DNA from: Paenibacillus sp. Soil766
GTDB lineage: Bacteria > Bacillota > Bacilli > Paenibacillales > NBRC-103111
Assembly (NCBI RefSeq): GCF_001428105.1
Contig: NZ_LMSJ01000009.1
Span: 62,001 to 126,000, forward strand
Direction: 5' to 3'
DNA length: 64,000 nucleotides
Of the stretch, positions 9,125-17,661 are shown one piece after another; positions within the stretch are counted from its first letter, which is position 1, and each line of letters opens with the position of its first letter. The position numbers were made by a program, and so were the translations under genes. The notes beneath the pieces are model-generated. The model saw only the letters and a list, made by a program, of their open reading frames with translations, had not been told where the DNA came from and did no database searches.

Positions 9125-9814
9125 ATGATTCATTTGACGAATGTTTCTAAAAAGTATGTTAAACAGACCGTGCTCACCAACCTTTCAATTTCGCTTCCCA
9201 TTGGTAAAATTATTGGCATTGTTGGTGAGAATGGCAGTGGAAAGTCTACGATATTAAAGCTTATTTCCGGATTAGCGCATCCCACGAATGGGAATGTCAC
9301 TGTATTTGGGGAGAAAGCCAACCGTCGAATCAGCAAATTTGTTTCCTATTTATCCGAGCTAGGTGCATATTATTCTTTCTTCACAGTAGATGAAGCAATG
9401 GAATTTCACGCTTCGCAGTTTGCCGATTTTAACATGGGCAAAGCAAAGGAAATTATGAGTTTCATGAAGCTAGAACCGCATATGAAAATCAAAAATCTAT
9501 CGAAAGGAAATCGAGGACGCTTAAAAATCATGCTTACTCTAGCCAGAGAAGTTCCCTACATTCTGATGGATGAACCCTTGTCAGGACTTGACCCTATGGT
9601 GCGAGACGCAATCGTGAAAGGTATGATTTCCTATATGGATTTGGAAACGCAGTCACTCATTATGACGAGCCATGAGATTATGGAAATTGAATCCTTACTC
9701 GACAGCTTCATTGCGATCAAGGAGGGTTCCATACTTCGAATGGCCGATGTAGAGGAGCTGTATGAATCGGAAGGTGTTGGCATCACGGATTGGATGAAAA
9801 AGGCGTATGTCTAA
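9125..9814 (+). CDS. ABC transporter ATP-binding protein, YtrB-like
   Basis: The ATPase partner of the permease at 8002, 229 residues. It has Walker A GENGSGKS (34-41), Walker B YILMDEP (145-151), a D-loop SGLD and a switch His in MTSHE. The signature is LSKGN (125-129) rather than LSGGQ, a variant common in this ATPase group. The start is the ATG at 9125: AAAGGAG lies at 9109-9115, and the earlier in-frame ATG at 9116 is too close to it. The ribosome site lies inside the end of the regulator gene, so translation is coupled. Confidence 0.88.
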   Translation: MIHLTNVSKKYVKQTVLTNLSISLPIGKIIGIVGENGSGKSTILKLISGLAHPTNGNVTVFGEKANRRISKFVSYLSELGAYYSFFTVDEAMEFHASQFADFNMGKAKEIMSFMKLEPHMKIKNLSKGNRGRLKIMLTLAREVPYILMDEPLSGLDPMVRDAIVKGMISYMDLETQSLIMTSHEIMEIESLLDSFIAIKEGSILRMADVEELYESEGVGITDWMKKAYV

Positions 9815-9868
9815 ATGCAATTGAGTCGACCAGTAAGCAAATCTTGATACACGAAAGGTGAAAATCAA

Positions 9869-10579
9869 ATGAATGTAAATCGAAGAACTGCAATCAAGGT
9901 AGGTATACTTTTTATCGTTGCGGCGCTAACCTCCATCATTGGTCTTATTTTGTACAATCCGCTTCTGAATGATGCTAATTATCTGATTCAAGGCGCAGAA
10001 CATGCAAATCAAATTATCCTAGGTGCGATATTCGAGCTAACACTTGTTGTTTCCGCGATTGGGACGTCGATCCTGTTGTTTCCAATACTCCGCAAACATA
10101 ATGAAAGCATTGCACTTGGGTATGTCTGCTTCCGCTTCCTGGAAGCCATCGTGATTATGATTGGTATCATCAGTGTTTTATCCCTATTGACGCTAAGTCA
10201 GGAATTTGTAAATACAGTCGCACCGAATGAATCTTCGTTTCGAACTTCCGGCACTCTTCTAATCGCGATACATGACTGGACCTTTTTGCTTGGACCAAAT
10301 TTCCTGCTTGGCATTAATACGATGATGTGCAGTTATTTACTGTATAAGACCAAACTAGTTCCCCGATTTATTTCCTATATGGGTCTTACAGGTGCAACAC
10401 TTATTTTCATTGCTGCTTTGCTAGAAATGTTCAGTATCATCGCGCAGCTTTCAACGTGGGGGGCTATCTTAGCGATTCCTGTAGCCGCATATGAAATGAC
10501 GTTAGCGGTGTGGCTGTTAGTTAAAGGATTCGATGCTCCATCAAGTACTTCATCTGGAAAAATAACTATAAACAGCTAA
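9869..10579 (+). CDS. DUF4386 family membrane protein
   Basis: A 236-residue protein with six transmembrane segments. The order NRRTAIKVGILFIVAALTSIIG, LGYVCFRFLEA and the HDWTFLLGPNFLLGINTMM region is characteristic of DUF4386. The function is unknown; family members often lie near stress or antibiotic genes. The ATG follows GAAAGGTG. The gene is 54 bases after the ABC ATPase and may be read from the same transcript, as no terminator is seen between them. Confidence 0.85.
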   Translation: MNVNRRTAIKVGILFIVAALTSIIGLILYNPLLNDANYLIQGAEHANQIILGAIFELTLVVSAIGTSILLFPILRKHNESIALGYVCFRFLEAIVIMIGIISVLSLLTLSQEFVNTVAPNESSFRTSGTLLIAIHDWTFLLGPNFLLGINTMMCSYLLYKTKLVPRFISYMGLTGATLIFIAALLEMFSIIAQLSTWGAILAIPVAAYEMTLAVWLLVKGFDAPSSTSSGKITINS

Positions 10580-10620
10580 CATTCCTGATTATCCCCTTGT
10601 CATTAATTGGATATATGCTA

Positions 10621-10652
10621 CAATAAAAGATACCATACGGTATCTTTTATTG
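10621..10652. promoter_or_regulatory. Perfect 14-bp palindrome with four-base loop
   Basis: CAATAAAAGATACC, loop ATAC, GGTATCTTTTATTG. It lies 40 bases after the DUF4386 gene and 70 bases before the peroxiredoxin-like gene. A seven-bp core stem followed by TTT could terminate transcription in both directions; GATACC...GGTATC could equally be an operator. The sequence does not decide. Confidence 0.55.
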
Positions 10653-10719
10653 CGTTAACAGCATGTAAGTATGCAATTTACAGAAGAGAACCATGCCCAA
10701 AAAAAAGGAGAGATGCACG

Positions 10720-11364
10720 ATGTCTTTGAAAGAACAGCTGGAACAAGCTAAATCGGGATTTATAGCTAGGGTACCTGTTGATGCACAGACACAGATTTTT
10801 CGTCACATAGCAGAGCAGCTGCAAGAGGGAAGGGTTAACGGTTTACAAGTAGGAGACACCGCTCCGAATTTCGACTTAATCAATCCGCTCGGAGAGTTAA
10901 TAACGCTATACGATGAGCTGGCCAAAGGTCCGGTAGTCCTCACCTTTTACCGCGGCAGTTGGTGTCCATTTTGCAATATTCAGTTAAGAGCGTATCAGGA
11001 AATTCTGCCAGATATTCATGAGCTTGGTGCCCAGCTGTTGGCTATTTCACCGCAAAGTCCAGACAATTCGCTAACGCAGAAAGAGAAAGAACAGTTAACT
11101 TTCCAGGTACTAAGTGATCCAGATGGTCTTGTCGCGGATCGTTATCAACTAATGTTTGAAATGCCAGACTATCTTCAACATACATTCAAACATTTTCTAG
11201 GTAGAGATCTTGCTGTGTTCAATGAGACCGACCGGTGGATCCTGCCGATTCCGGGCATCTTCTTGTTAGATAGGGAGAGGGTCGTCCGTTACGCGCATGT
11301 GAGCCCCGATTTCATGACTCGTTTGGAGCCGCAAGAGCTCATCTCTCAATTAAAGAAGCTATAA
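10720..11364 (+). CDS. Peroxiredoxin-like AhpC/TSA family protein
   Basis: A thioredoxin-fold protein of 214 residues, probably a thiol peroxidase or thiol-disulfide oxidoreductase in the cytosol. The active-site segment is TFYRGSWCPFCNIQLRAYQ, with a CxxC pair at about residues 82 and 85, followed by AISPQSPDNS. The C-terminus PIPGIFLLDRERVVRYAHV matches the peroxiredoxin-like family. The ATG at 10720 is preferred because AAGGAG is at 10705-10710; an ATG 27 bases upstream lacks a site. It is monocistronic. Confidence 0.85.
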   Translation: MSLKEQLEQAKSGFIARVPVDAQTQIFRHIAEQLQEGRVNGLQVGDTAPNFDLINPLGELITLYDELAKGPVVLTFYRGSWCPFCNIQLRAYQEILPDIHELGAQLLAISPQSPDNSLTQKEKEQLTFQVLSDPDGLVADRYQLMFEMPDYLQHTFKHFLGRDLAVFNETDRWILPIPGIFLLDRERVVRYAHVSPDFMTRLEPQELISQLKKL

Positions 11365-11467
11365 TGGACTGGAGAATTTATCTATAGTTATCCTTTCCTT
11401 CGAAATGGTAAATCCTAATATGCTATGATGAGTTCATGCATCACGCATGGTACAGGAGGATCCTAAC

Positions 11468-12946
11468 ATGTCATTAATTAATGTTACAAACCTAACGTTT
11501 GCCTACGATGGCAGCTACGATAATATTTTTGAGGACGTCAATTTTCAAATTGATACCGATTGGAAGTTAGGCTTTACAGGTAGAAATGGAAGAGGGAAGA
11601 CAACTTTTCTGAGCTTGTTACTTGGCAAGTACGAATACAGCGGACATATTTCTGCGAATGTCAGCTTTGAATATTTCCCTTTTCATGTTAACAACAAAGA
11701 AGACCAAACGCTTGATATCATCAATACGATTGTGCCAGATTATCAGCATTGGGAATTAATGCGTGAGCTCACTTTACTTAGGGTTACTGAGGATGTACTT
11801 TATCGATCCTTTGATTCATTGTCGAACGGTGAGCAAACGAAAGTCTTGTTAGCTGCTTTGTTTCTGAAGGAAAATAGCTTCTTGTTAATTGATGAACCCA
11901 CCAATCATCTCGACATGAATGCAAGAAAGCTGGTCAGTGAGTACCTTAATACGAAAAATGGGTATATCTTAGTGTCTCACGATAGATCATTTCTGGATAA
12001 CTGTGTCGACCACATCCTATCTATCAATAAGACCAATATTGAGATTCAGAAGGGTAATTTCTCGGATTGGTGGGAAAATAAGCAAAGGCAAGATCACTAT
12101 GAGCTCGCAGAAAATGAGAAGCTGAGGAAAGATATCAAACGATTATCCGATGCGGCTAAACGAACGAGCAACTGGTCTCATGAAGTCGAGAAAACGAAGA
12201 ATGGGACTCGAAATTCGGGCTCCAAGGTAGATAAGGGGTATATTGGCCATAAGGCTGCGAAAATGATGAAACGCTCTAAATCCATTGAGCAACGACAAGA
12301 ATCTGCCATCGACGAAAGGTCTAAGCTGCTCAAAAATATAGAAAGTGCTGAAGACCTCAAGATTACCCAACTCGCCTACCACAAAAACCAACTTGCTGCG
12401 CTTGAACATGTCTCGATCCATTATGGTGAGAAAATAGTATGCCAAGATGTTAGTTTTACGATCGATCAAGGTGAGCGGATTGCGCTGTCAGGTAAAAATG
12501 GTTCAGGCAAATCAAGTATAATCAAGCTGCTCTGTGGGGAGCACATCGACTATACAGGGATCTACCGAAAGGGAAGCCAACTTCAAATATCCTATGTATC
12601 CCAGGACACCTCGCATTTACATGGTAATTTAACGGACTTCGCGAAGAAGAATGGGATTGAGGAGAGTCTGTTTAAGGCGATTTTGAGGAAGCTGGATTTC
12701 GCAAGGGTTCAATTCGAAAAAGATATATCTTCCTTTAGCGGCGGTCAGAAGAAGAAAGTGCTGATTGCTAAAAGTCTGAGCGAGAAAGTACATCTGCATA
12801 TTTGGGATGAACCGCTAAACTTTATTGATGTGATTTCACGGATGCAGATCGAAGAGCTATTGCTTGAGCATGCACCAACACTTCTATTTGTAGAGCACGA
12901 TAGGGAATTTTGCGACAATGTTGCGACGAAGATTATTGAACTTTAA
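11468..12946 (+). CDS. ABC-F ribosomal protection protein, Lsa-type
   Basis: A cytosolic 492-residue protein with two ATPase cassettes and no membrane domain. The first Walker A is GRNGRGKT (38-45), signature LSNGE (118-122), Walker B LLIDEP (139-144). The long charged linker is about 200-310, and the second Walker A is GKNGSGKS (342-349). The opening MSLINVTNLTFAYDG and the linker RGYIGHKAAKMMKRS-like region match Lsa/Vga-type factors that displace lincosamides, streptogramins A and pleuromutilins from the ribosome. The ATG at 11468 has ACAGGAGGA seven bases upstream; an in-frame ATG at 11447 overlaps nothing useful. The leader is short and no attenuator is seen. Resistance itself is inferred. 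Confidence 0.85.
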   Translation: MSLINVTNLTFAYDGSYDNIFEDVNFQIDTDWKLGFTGRNGRGKTTFLSLLLGKYEYSGHISANVSFEYFPFHVNNKEDQTLDIINTIVPDYQHWELMRELTLLRVTEDVLYRSFDSLSNGEQTKVLLAALFLKENSFLLIDEPTNHLDMNARKLVSEYLNTKNGYILVSHDRSFLDNCVDHILSINKTNIEIQKGNFSDWWENKQRQDHYELAENEKLRKDIKRLSDAAKRTSNWSHEVEKTKNGTRNSGSKVDKGYIGHKAAKMMKRSKSIEQRQESAIDERSKLLKNIESAEDLKITQLAYHKNQLAALEHVSIHYGEKIVCQDVSFTIDQGERIALSGKNGSGKSSIIKLLCGEHIDYTGIYRKGSQLQISYVSQDTSHLHGNLTDFAKKNGIEESLFKAILRKLDFARVQFEKDISSFSGGQKKKVLIAKSLSEKVHLHIWDEPLNFIDVISRMQIEELLLEHAPTLLFVEHDREFCDNVATKIIEL

Positions 12947-12990
12947 GGATATGAAGGTTAGGAAAAATGCATCGAATAGATGGTGGAAGG

Positions 12991-13013
12991 GCCTGAGAAA
13001 TCAGGCTTTTTTA
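12991..13013 (+). terminator. Intrinsic terminator after the ABC-F gene
   Basis: GCCTGA, GAAA loop, TCAGGC, followed by seven T residues. Confidence 0.85.
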
Positions 13014-13133
13014 TATTTAATGGGGTTAATATTTAATGTTGTTAATCATTGAGATATCCGTGAATCTTTACTTCGACCTAGAAACCCTTAGAATAGAAGT
13101 ATACTTTGAAATTTCAATGGGAGTTGATATATC

Positions 13134-13844
13134 ATGTATTTGAGAAGACTAGAAGTTCAAAAGAACGAGCATTTCGATCCTGGAAAGTATCCTTTTTCCA
13201 TACCGGCCATCCAATCGTTAACTTCGATTTCGTTTCAGAAGAATGTTACTTTTTTCGTGGGAGAGAATGGTTCAGGCAAATCAACAATCCTTGAAGCCAT
13301 CGCATACCAATGCGGGTTTAACACGGCGAGTGGTGGGAGAAACAATGTGTATGACGTCGATGCAGCTCATTCCACTCTGGGGGAGCATTTACGTCTGTCT
13401 TGGATGCCGAAGATTACGAATGGCTTTTTTCTGCGAGCAGAAACCTTTTATAACTTCGCTAGCTATTTAGACACGATGCCTGAAAGCCTCCCCTATTACG
13501 GAGGCCGCTCGTTACACGAGCAATCGCATGGTGAAGCGTTTCTCTCACTTTTTAAGCATCGGTTTGGGAAAAAGGCGATCTATCTATTAGATGAACCAGA
13601 AGCAGCTTTATCTCCAGCAAGACAGTTGGCCTTAATGCGGGTTATCAAAGATTTGGAGAAGGAAGCTCAGTTCATTATCGCTACGCATTCTCCGATATTG
13701 CTTGGATATCCAGATGCGGAGATTCTTAGTTTCGATGATCAACCCATAAGTGACATTCCATATGAGGAAACGCTTCACTATATGATCACCAAACGGTTTC
13801 TTGACAATAGAAAAATGATTCTAGATGAGCTGTTCAAAGATTGA
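13134..13844 (+). CDS. AAA family ATPase, COG3910-like
   Basis: A 236-residue ABC/SMC-class ATPase without a partner domain. Walker A is GENGSGKS (43-50), the Walker B region is KKAIYLLDEPEAALSP, and a switch His follows in FIIATHSPIL. The compact form with MYLRRLEVQ at the start matches the predicted ATPase group COG3910, whose role is unknown but is often linked to DNA or stress. The ATG at 13134 is within GATATATCATG after GGGAG. The gene is monocistronic and stops just before the convergent ycgQ-like gene. Confidence 0.85.
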   Translation: MYLRRLEVQKNEHFDPGKYPFSIPAIQSLTSISFQKNVTFFVGENGSGKSTILEAIAYQCGFNTASGGRNNVYDVDAAHSTLGEHLRLSWMPKITNGFFLRAETFYNFASYLDTMPESLPYYGGRSLHEQSHGEAFLSLFKHRFGKKAIYLLDEPEAALSPARQLALMRVIKDLEKEAQFIIATHSPILLGYPDAEILSFDDQPISDIPYEETLHYMITKRFLDNRKMILDELFKD

Positions 13845-13869
13845 TTAAGATCAGCTCATTGTCGCTCAA

Positions 13870-14835
13870 CTACTTGAGAATTGTAAGTGGTTCGAAATTG
13901 GGATAGACATACGGCGAACTTGGCGCCTCAATTTTCTCAATTTTAGCAGCTTCTATTTTGAAAATATCGTTGCCATTGTAATGACCATTCTGAATGGTTC
14001 CGGTAACTTTCACCCACATATCTTGCGGGTAATTTGTCGCTGTAGGGAACTCCACCAAGACCCCGTATGGAGAAGCATCCGCTGAGCAGCAACTAACCGC
14101 GAATCGGCCAACTACGATTTGATCCGTCCTCATTTTGTCCTCTTCACGATACACAAATCCTGTTAACTCTATTTCCTTACCTATAAAGTTATCCTGGAAT
14201 AGATCTATCGTCGACAGGATCTCCATGTAAATATCTGGCTGCACGAGAATACGATCCTTTTGATAAAGAATGACGCCCATCTTGGCAAAGTCTTCGTTCC
14301 ACTCGTCAGGGGACTTAAATAGCTGCTCAATCTCAGACTCTGGCTGAGCTGTTTGTGCAGCTTCAGGCTGACTATCTCGCAAAGTTTGACTGCTAGTGGC
14401 AGGTTTAGGGATGCTAGGCATATTATACGATTCGGTACGAGAAGTTGTCATACTGGTTGTGGCAGCAGAAAGATTCATCCCTTTGGCAGCGACCATGGAG
14501 CTATTTAACGCAGTATCTGGAAGTAGAAAGCCGATCATCAGTGGAAGAACGAGTATCCCATATGCCACACTATTTCGCAGGATGGATCGCGGAGCTTGCG
14601 GGTGGCAGTCACAGGCTACTGGTTTTCTCCAATAGGATCGAAGTGCCATGAAGCCTTGAAAACATGCGATGATATACAAGACAACGGAAGCTATTTTGAC
14701 GTAAATCATCATACGCGGGGCGATATATAACTGTAGTGCATCTGATTTTGATAGGACAACAATATAGCTAGAGAACCCAAGCAAAATCAGTGTACGAAAA
14801 AAATGATGATAGCTGGATTTACGCGTGTGATTCAC
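13870..14835 (-). CDS. ycgQ: TIGR03943 / YcgQ-type putative metal permease subunit
   Basis: A 321-residue membrane protein. Two or three N-terminal helices are followed by VACDCHPQ, then a further helix, a low-complexity Ser/Thr/Gln linker (about 120-165) and an extracellular C-terminal DUF1980-type domain containing RFAVSCCSADASPYGVLVEF. It is the partner of the permease gene 21 bases upstream. In Bacillus the ycgR-ycgQ pair is Zur-repressed. The start is GTG at 14835 with GGAGGG seven bases upstream; the overlapping ATG would be followed immediately by TGA. The gene symbol rests on family and operon context; the exact transport activity is not established. Confidence 0.85.
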   Translation of the reverse strand: MNHTRKSSYHHFFRTLILLGFSSYIVVLSKSDALQLYIAPRMMIYVKIASVVLYIIACFQGFMALRSYWRKPVACDCHPQAPRSILRNSVAYGILVLPLMIGFLLPDTALNSSMVAAKGMNLSAATTSMTTSRTESYNMPSIPKPATSSQTLRDSQPEAAQTAQPESEIEQLFKSPDEWNEDFAKMGVILYQKDRILVQPDIYMEILSTIDLFQDNFIGKEIELTGFVYREEDKMRTDQIVVGRFAVSCCSADASPYGVLVEFPTATNYPQDMWVKVTGTIQNGHYNGNDIFKIEAAKIEKIEAPSSPYVYPNFEPLTILK

Positions 14836-14856
14836 ATGAATCCCTCCTAGAATTAG

Positions 14857-15858
14857 TTAAAAAATGTATTCCCAAAGCAATGAGCAAAGGAGCACCGTGC
14901 ATGAGATTAATAATGTCAGAAGTAAGACGAATCTGATTTTAAACACAGAAAGCAACATTAGCGTACTTTTGAAATCCAACATAGGACCGAAGACAAGGAA
15001 AGTTAGCAATGAACTGGATGTAAATGAGGTTTGGAATGAGGAAGCTACGAATGCGTCTGATGTCGAACAAATGGAAAGAATATACGCCAAACCCATCATG
15101 AAAAAGTGAGAGGAAAGAGGGCCTTGCCCAATGGCAAGCAGGCTCTCGCGCTGCATGAACACTTGGATAAGTGCAGTGAGTAGTGCGCCAAAGACAAGAA
15201 ATTTACCCATTTCAAAAAACTCGCTTGAGCTATGTACGAAAAATGTCATTACTTTACTGGGTTTACCATTTTGTTTGTGATGATGATCATGGTCATGATG
15301 ATGATGATGATGATGATGATGATGGTGATGGTGATGGACCTCATGCAGAGGCACTTTCGATTCCTGATTTGGAGCTAGTCTTAAAGGACTTTTCTTTACT
15401 AGCCGATAGAGAATCAAACCAATAATGATGACTACAAGGAAGGCAAGTCCCATTCGGGAGTAGGCGATGGAAGGGTGATTGCGAAACGCCATCAGTGTAG
15501 CCGCGAATACAATTGGATTGAGTATGGGGCCAGCGACAATAAAGACAACGGCAATGTAAACGGGCATGCCTTTTAAGATCAGTCTACGAACAATCGGAAT
15601 CATACCACATTCACACATGGGGAAAAGAATTCCTATTAAACAAGCAAATAATATACCAAGAATGGGGTTCCGAGGTGTGAAGCGGCGAATGGTTGACTCG
15701 GGCACGAATGTTTGTAGCAAGGACGAGAGCAGTACGCCAAGTAAAATAAACGGTAATGCTTCAAGAATAAGGCTGATGAAAATTGTTTTAAAAGATTGCA
15801 GGCGGTCAACTGTAAAAAAGTTGTCTAGAAATGCAATAGGATAGGAATTACTTAGCAT
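14857..15858 (-). CDS. ycgR: YcgR-type permease (DUF318) with 14-His loop
   Basis: A 333-residue membrane permease with about eight helices in two halves. The first half carries FPMCECGMIPIVRRLILKG, with a CxC that could bind metal, and the second carries ILSICSTSDAF. Between them is a cytosolic loop with 14 consecutive His, then D-H-D and three more His, an obvious zinc-binding segment. An AAAGGAG site eight bases before the ATG supports the start. It is transcribed with ycgQ and faces the znu operon. A Zur-like box at 15897-15911 lies 39 bases upstream. The role in zinc handling is inferred from family, His loop and neighbours. Confidence 0.88.
   Translation of the reverse strand: MLSNSYPIAFLDNFFTVDRLQSFKTIFISLILEALPFILLGVLLSSLLQTFVPESTIRRFTPRNPILGILFACLIGILFPMCECGMIPIVRRLILKGMPVYIAVVFIVAGPILNPIVFAATLMAFRNHPSIAYSRMGLAFLVVIIIGLILYRLVKKSPLRLAPNQESKVPLHEVHHHHHHHHHHHHHHDHDHHHKQNGKPSKVMTFFVHSSSEFFEMGKFLVFGALLTALIQVFMQRESLLAIGQGPLSSHFFMMGLAYILSICSTSDAFVASSFQTSFTSSSLLTFLVFGPMLDFKSTLMLLSVFKIRFVLLLTLLISCTVLLCSLLWEYIF
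15277..15336 (-). repeat. Trinucleotide His-codon microsatellite
   Basis: Twenty contiguous codons of CAT, CAC and GAT/GAC encode the His/Asp loop of the permease. Ten of the 14 consecutive His codons are an unbroken CAT run, which is prone to in-frame slippage. Confidence 0.85.
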
Positions 15859-15896
15859 GTTGGAGACTCCTTTGTGTCCACATAGTTAAATTTTAA

Positions 15897-15911
15897 AAGT
15901 AATATTTACGA
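15897..15911 (-). promoter_or_regulatory. Zur-like box 1, upstream of ycgRQ
   Basis: On the minus strand TCGTAAATATTACTT matches 11-12 of 14 informative positions of the Bacillus Zur consensus TCGTAATNATTACGA. It lies 39 bases upstream of the ycgR start. Confidence 0.7.
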
Positions 15912-15994
15912 TTAAAATCATAAGCTAATTTGGTATTTCTTGCAAGCACGATATTGACAGGATGGAAAAAGCAAGTTATATTACATTTTGTAAT

Positions 15995-16009
15995 GCGTAA
16001 ATTTTACTA
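15995..16009 (+). promoter_or_regulatory. Zur-like box 2
   Basis: GCGTAAATTTTACTA is a weaker match to the Zur consensus, placed in the divergent region about 115 bases upstream of znuC. Confidence 0.5.
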
Positions 16010-16086
16010 TTAAAAGTCGCCAAATGAGCTGATAATGGTGAATTTTCCTAGTTAGTAAATGAGCTTCCATTCATTCTATGATATAT

Positions 16087-16101
16087 TCGTAAAATTTACG
16101 C
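16087..16101 (+). promoter_or_regulatory. Zur-like box 3, at znuC
   Basis: TCGTAAAATTTACGC contains the perfect 13-bp palindrome CGTAAAATTTACG (16088-16100). It follows a possible -10 TATGAT at 16077-16082 and lies 25 bases before the znuC ATG, where a bound repressor would block initiation. Confidence 0.75.
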
Positions 16102-16125
16102 ATAAAATTCGAGGGAGTTGAAGTA

Positions 16126-16833
16126 ATGTTAATTGCCTCTATGCAGCAGGTGGAGTTCGGGTATGCGGATACTCCCTGTATTCAAGATGCACAAGTGGAC
16201 ATCCAGTCTGGTGAATTCGTTGCTGTCATTGGACCCAATGGCGCAGCAAAATCGACCTTATTAAAACTCATGCTGGGTTTGATTGTGCCATGGAATGGTC
16301 ATACGTTTTTATCACAGACGAATTCGAGAGGAGAGAAATTGCAAGTAGGCTACGTATCCCAGCAGATCGCAGGTTTCAATAGTGGTTTTCCAAGCAACAT
16401 CTTGGAGTTTGTTCGCTCAGGTAGATTTTCCCGGGTTCCTCTGTTTAGCAAACTACGCAAGAATGATGAAGATGTAACCGAGACATCCCTTCGACAACTG
16501 GGGATGTGGGATATGCGCAAACGGAGAATCGGTGAGTTATCCGGTGGTCAGAAGCAGCGGATTTGTATAGCTCGAGCACTAGCGCAAGAACCAGATCTGC
16601 TTGTACTGGATGAGCCAACAACAGGTATGGATTATGATAGCCGTATAGGATTCTATCAACTGATGCATCTTCAAGTGAAGACGCTGGGCAGAACGGTTGT
16701 CATGGTCACACATAATCTGGAAGAGGTGCTTCCTTACATTAACAGAGTCATTGCACTAGAGAGAAAGGAGGAAGGGGGATGGAAATGCTGCACTACGACT
16801 TCATGCAACGGGCATTTTGTGCCGGTGGGCTAA
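16126..16833 (+). CDS. znuC: Zinc ABC transporter ATPase
   Basis: The ATPase of a high-affinity zinc importer, 235 residues. Walker A is GPNGAAKS (36-43) with Ala where Gly is usual; the family tolerates this, as Bacillus ZnuC has a similar substitution. Signature LSGGQ (138-142), Walker B LLVLDEP (158-164) and switch His (196) are intact. The C-terminal tail GGWKCCTTTSC carries three Cys and resembles the tail of Bacillus ZnuC, possibly a metal-sensing element. The gene heads znuC-znuB-znuA. Its 3' end overlaps znuB by 55 bases. Two Zur-like boxes lie upstream. Confidence 0.93.
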   Translation: MLIASMQQVEFGYADTPCIQDAQVDIQSGEFVAVIGPNGAAKSTLLKLMLGLIVPWNGHTFLSQTNSRGEKLQVGYVSQQIAGFNSGFPSNILEFVRSGRFSRVPLFSKLRKNDEDVTETSLRQLGMWDMRKRRIGELSGGQKQRICIARALAQEPDLLVLDEPTTGMDYDSRIGFYQLMHLQVKTLGRTVVMVTHNLEEVLPYINRVIALERKEEGGWKCCTTTSCNGHFVPVG

Positions 16834-17648
16834 TAGCCATCATCGCTTCGTTACTAGGTGTGTATCTGATGCTTCGCCGACAAGCGTTAATGGCCGATAT
16901 GCTTTCACACGTTTCGTTAGCTGGTGTGGCTGGTGGTGCGTATCTCCATATTCATCCAACAATAGGCGGCTTTGTCGTAGCAACGCTAGGTGCTGTCCTT
17001 GTCGAATACGTCAGGCGGTCGTATAAAGCCTTTAGTGAGATTTCAGTCGCGATTATTATGATCGGGGGTCTATCGTCAGCCGTTATTATCATGAGCTTAA
17101 GTCCCAGCATGAACAAGGGTTTATCCTCTTATTTATTCGGGTCTGTTGTGGCTGTAAACGAAACAGAACTTGTGCTCATGTTTATTGTAGCAGTTATCGG
17201 CGGCTTATTTTTCTACCTCTTTCGTCGTCAACTGTACCAAATCAGCTTCGATGAAGATACTGCGAGAACGAATGGCATTCCTGTCAAATGGATTTCACTT
17301 GGATTTAGCGTCTTAACAGGGATGATTGTTTCAGCAGCTATGCCAATCGTTGGGGTATTGCTTGTTTCATCGCTCATTGTACTTCCTGCTGCCTTAGCCA
17401 TACGCATTGCACGCAGTTTTACAGCTTCTCTTTTGATTGCAATGGGAGTGGGGTTACTAGGTGTGTTTTCAGGTCTTACAGCATCCTATTCATTCAGTAC
17501 ACCGCCAGGCGGAACGATCGCGATCCTACTATTGTTCATTCTTATCTTAGGCTTAGGTATCCAGAAGGTTGTGGTGCGAATCCGTAAAACAACGAATAAG
17601 AGTATTGTTGAAGATAGAGTCCCCGTGCCTGTATTTCAAACTAATTAG
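16779..17648 (+). CDS. znuB: Zinc ABC transporter permease
   Basis: The membrane channel of the zinc importer, 289 residues with about eight to nine helices of the ABC-3 family (MLRRQALMADMLSHVSLAGVAGG is the conserved coupling region). The start is inside znuC: AAAGGAGG at 16764-16771 is seven bases from the ATG at 16779. This long overlap indicates translational coupling to the ATPase. Length is normal. A basic cytosolic C-terminal tail follows the last helix. Confidence 0.93.
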   Translation: MEMLHYDFMQRAFCAGGLIAIIASLLGVYLMLRRQALMADMLSHVSLAGVAGGAYLHIHPTIGGFVVATLGAVLVEYVRRSYKAFSEISVAIIMIGGLSSAVIIMSLSPSMNKGLSSYLFGSVVAVNETELVLMFIVAVIGGLFFYLFRRQLYQISFDEDTARTNGIPVKWISLGFSVLTGMIVSAAMPIVGVLLVSSLIVLPAALAIRIARSFTASLLIAMGVGLLGVFSGLTASYSFSTPPGGTIAILLLFILILGLGIQKVVVRIRKTTNKSIVEDRVPVPVFQTN

Positions 17649-17661
17649 GAGGAATTAATAG

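Noticed and set aside
11436..11477. 13-codon leader-like frame over the ABC-F ribosome site
   Set aside because: No ribosome site of its own and no antiterminator structures; the hairpin CATGC/GCATG is only five bp.
15183..15425. Asp-rich open frame opposite the His loop
   Set aside because: It is the antisense of the His-codon run; the repeat keeps all frames open. No ribosome site.
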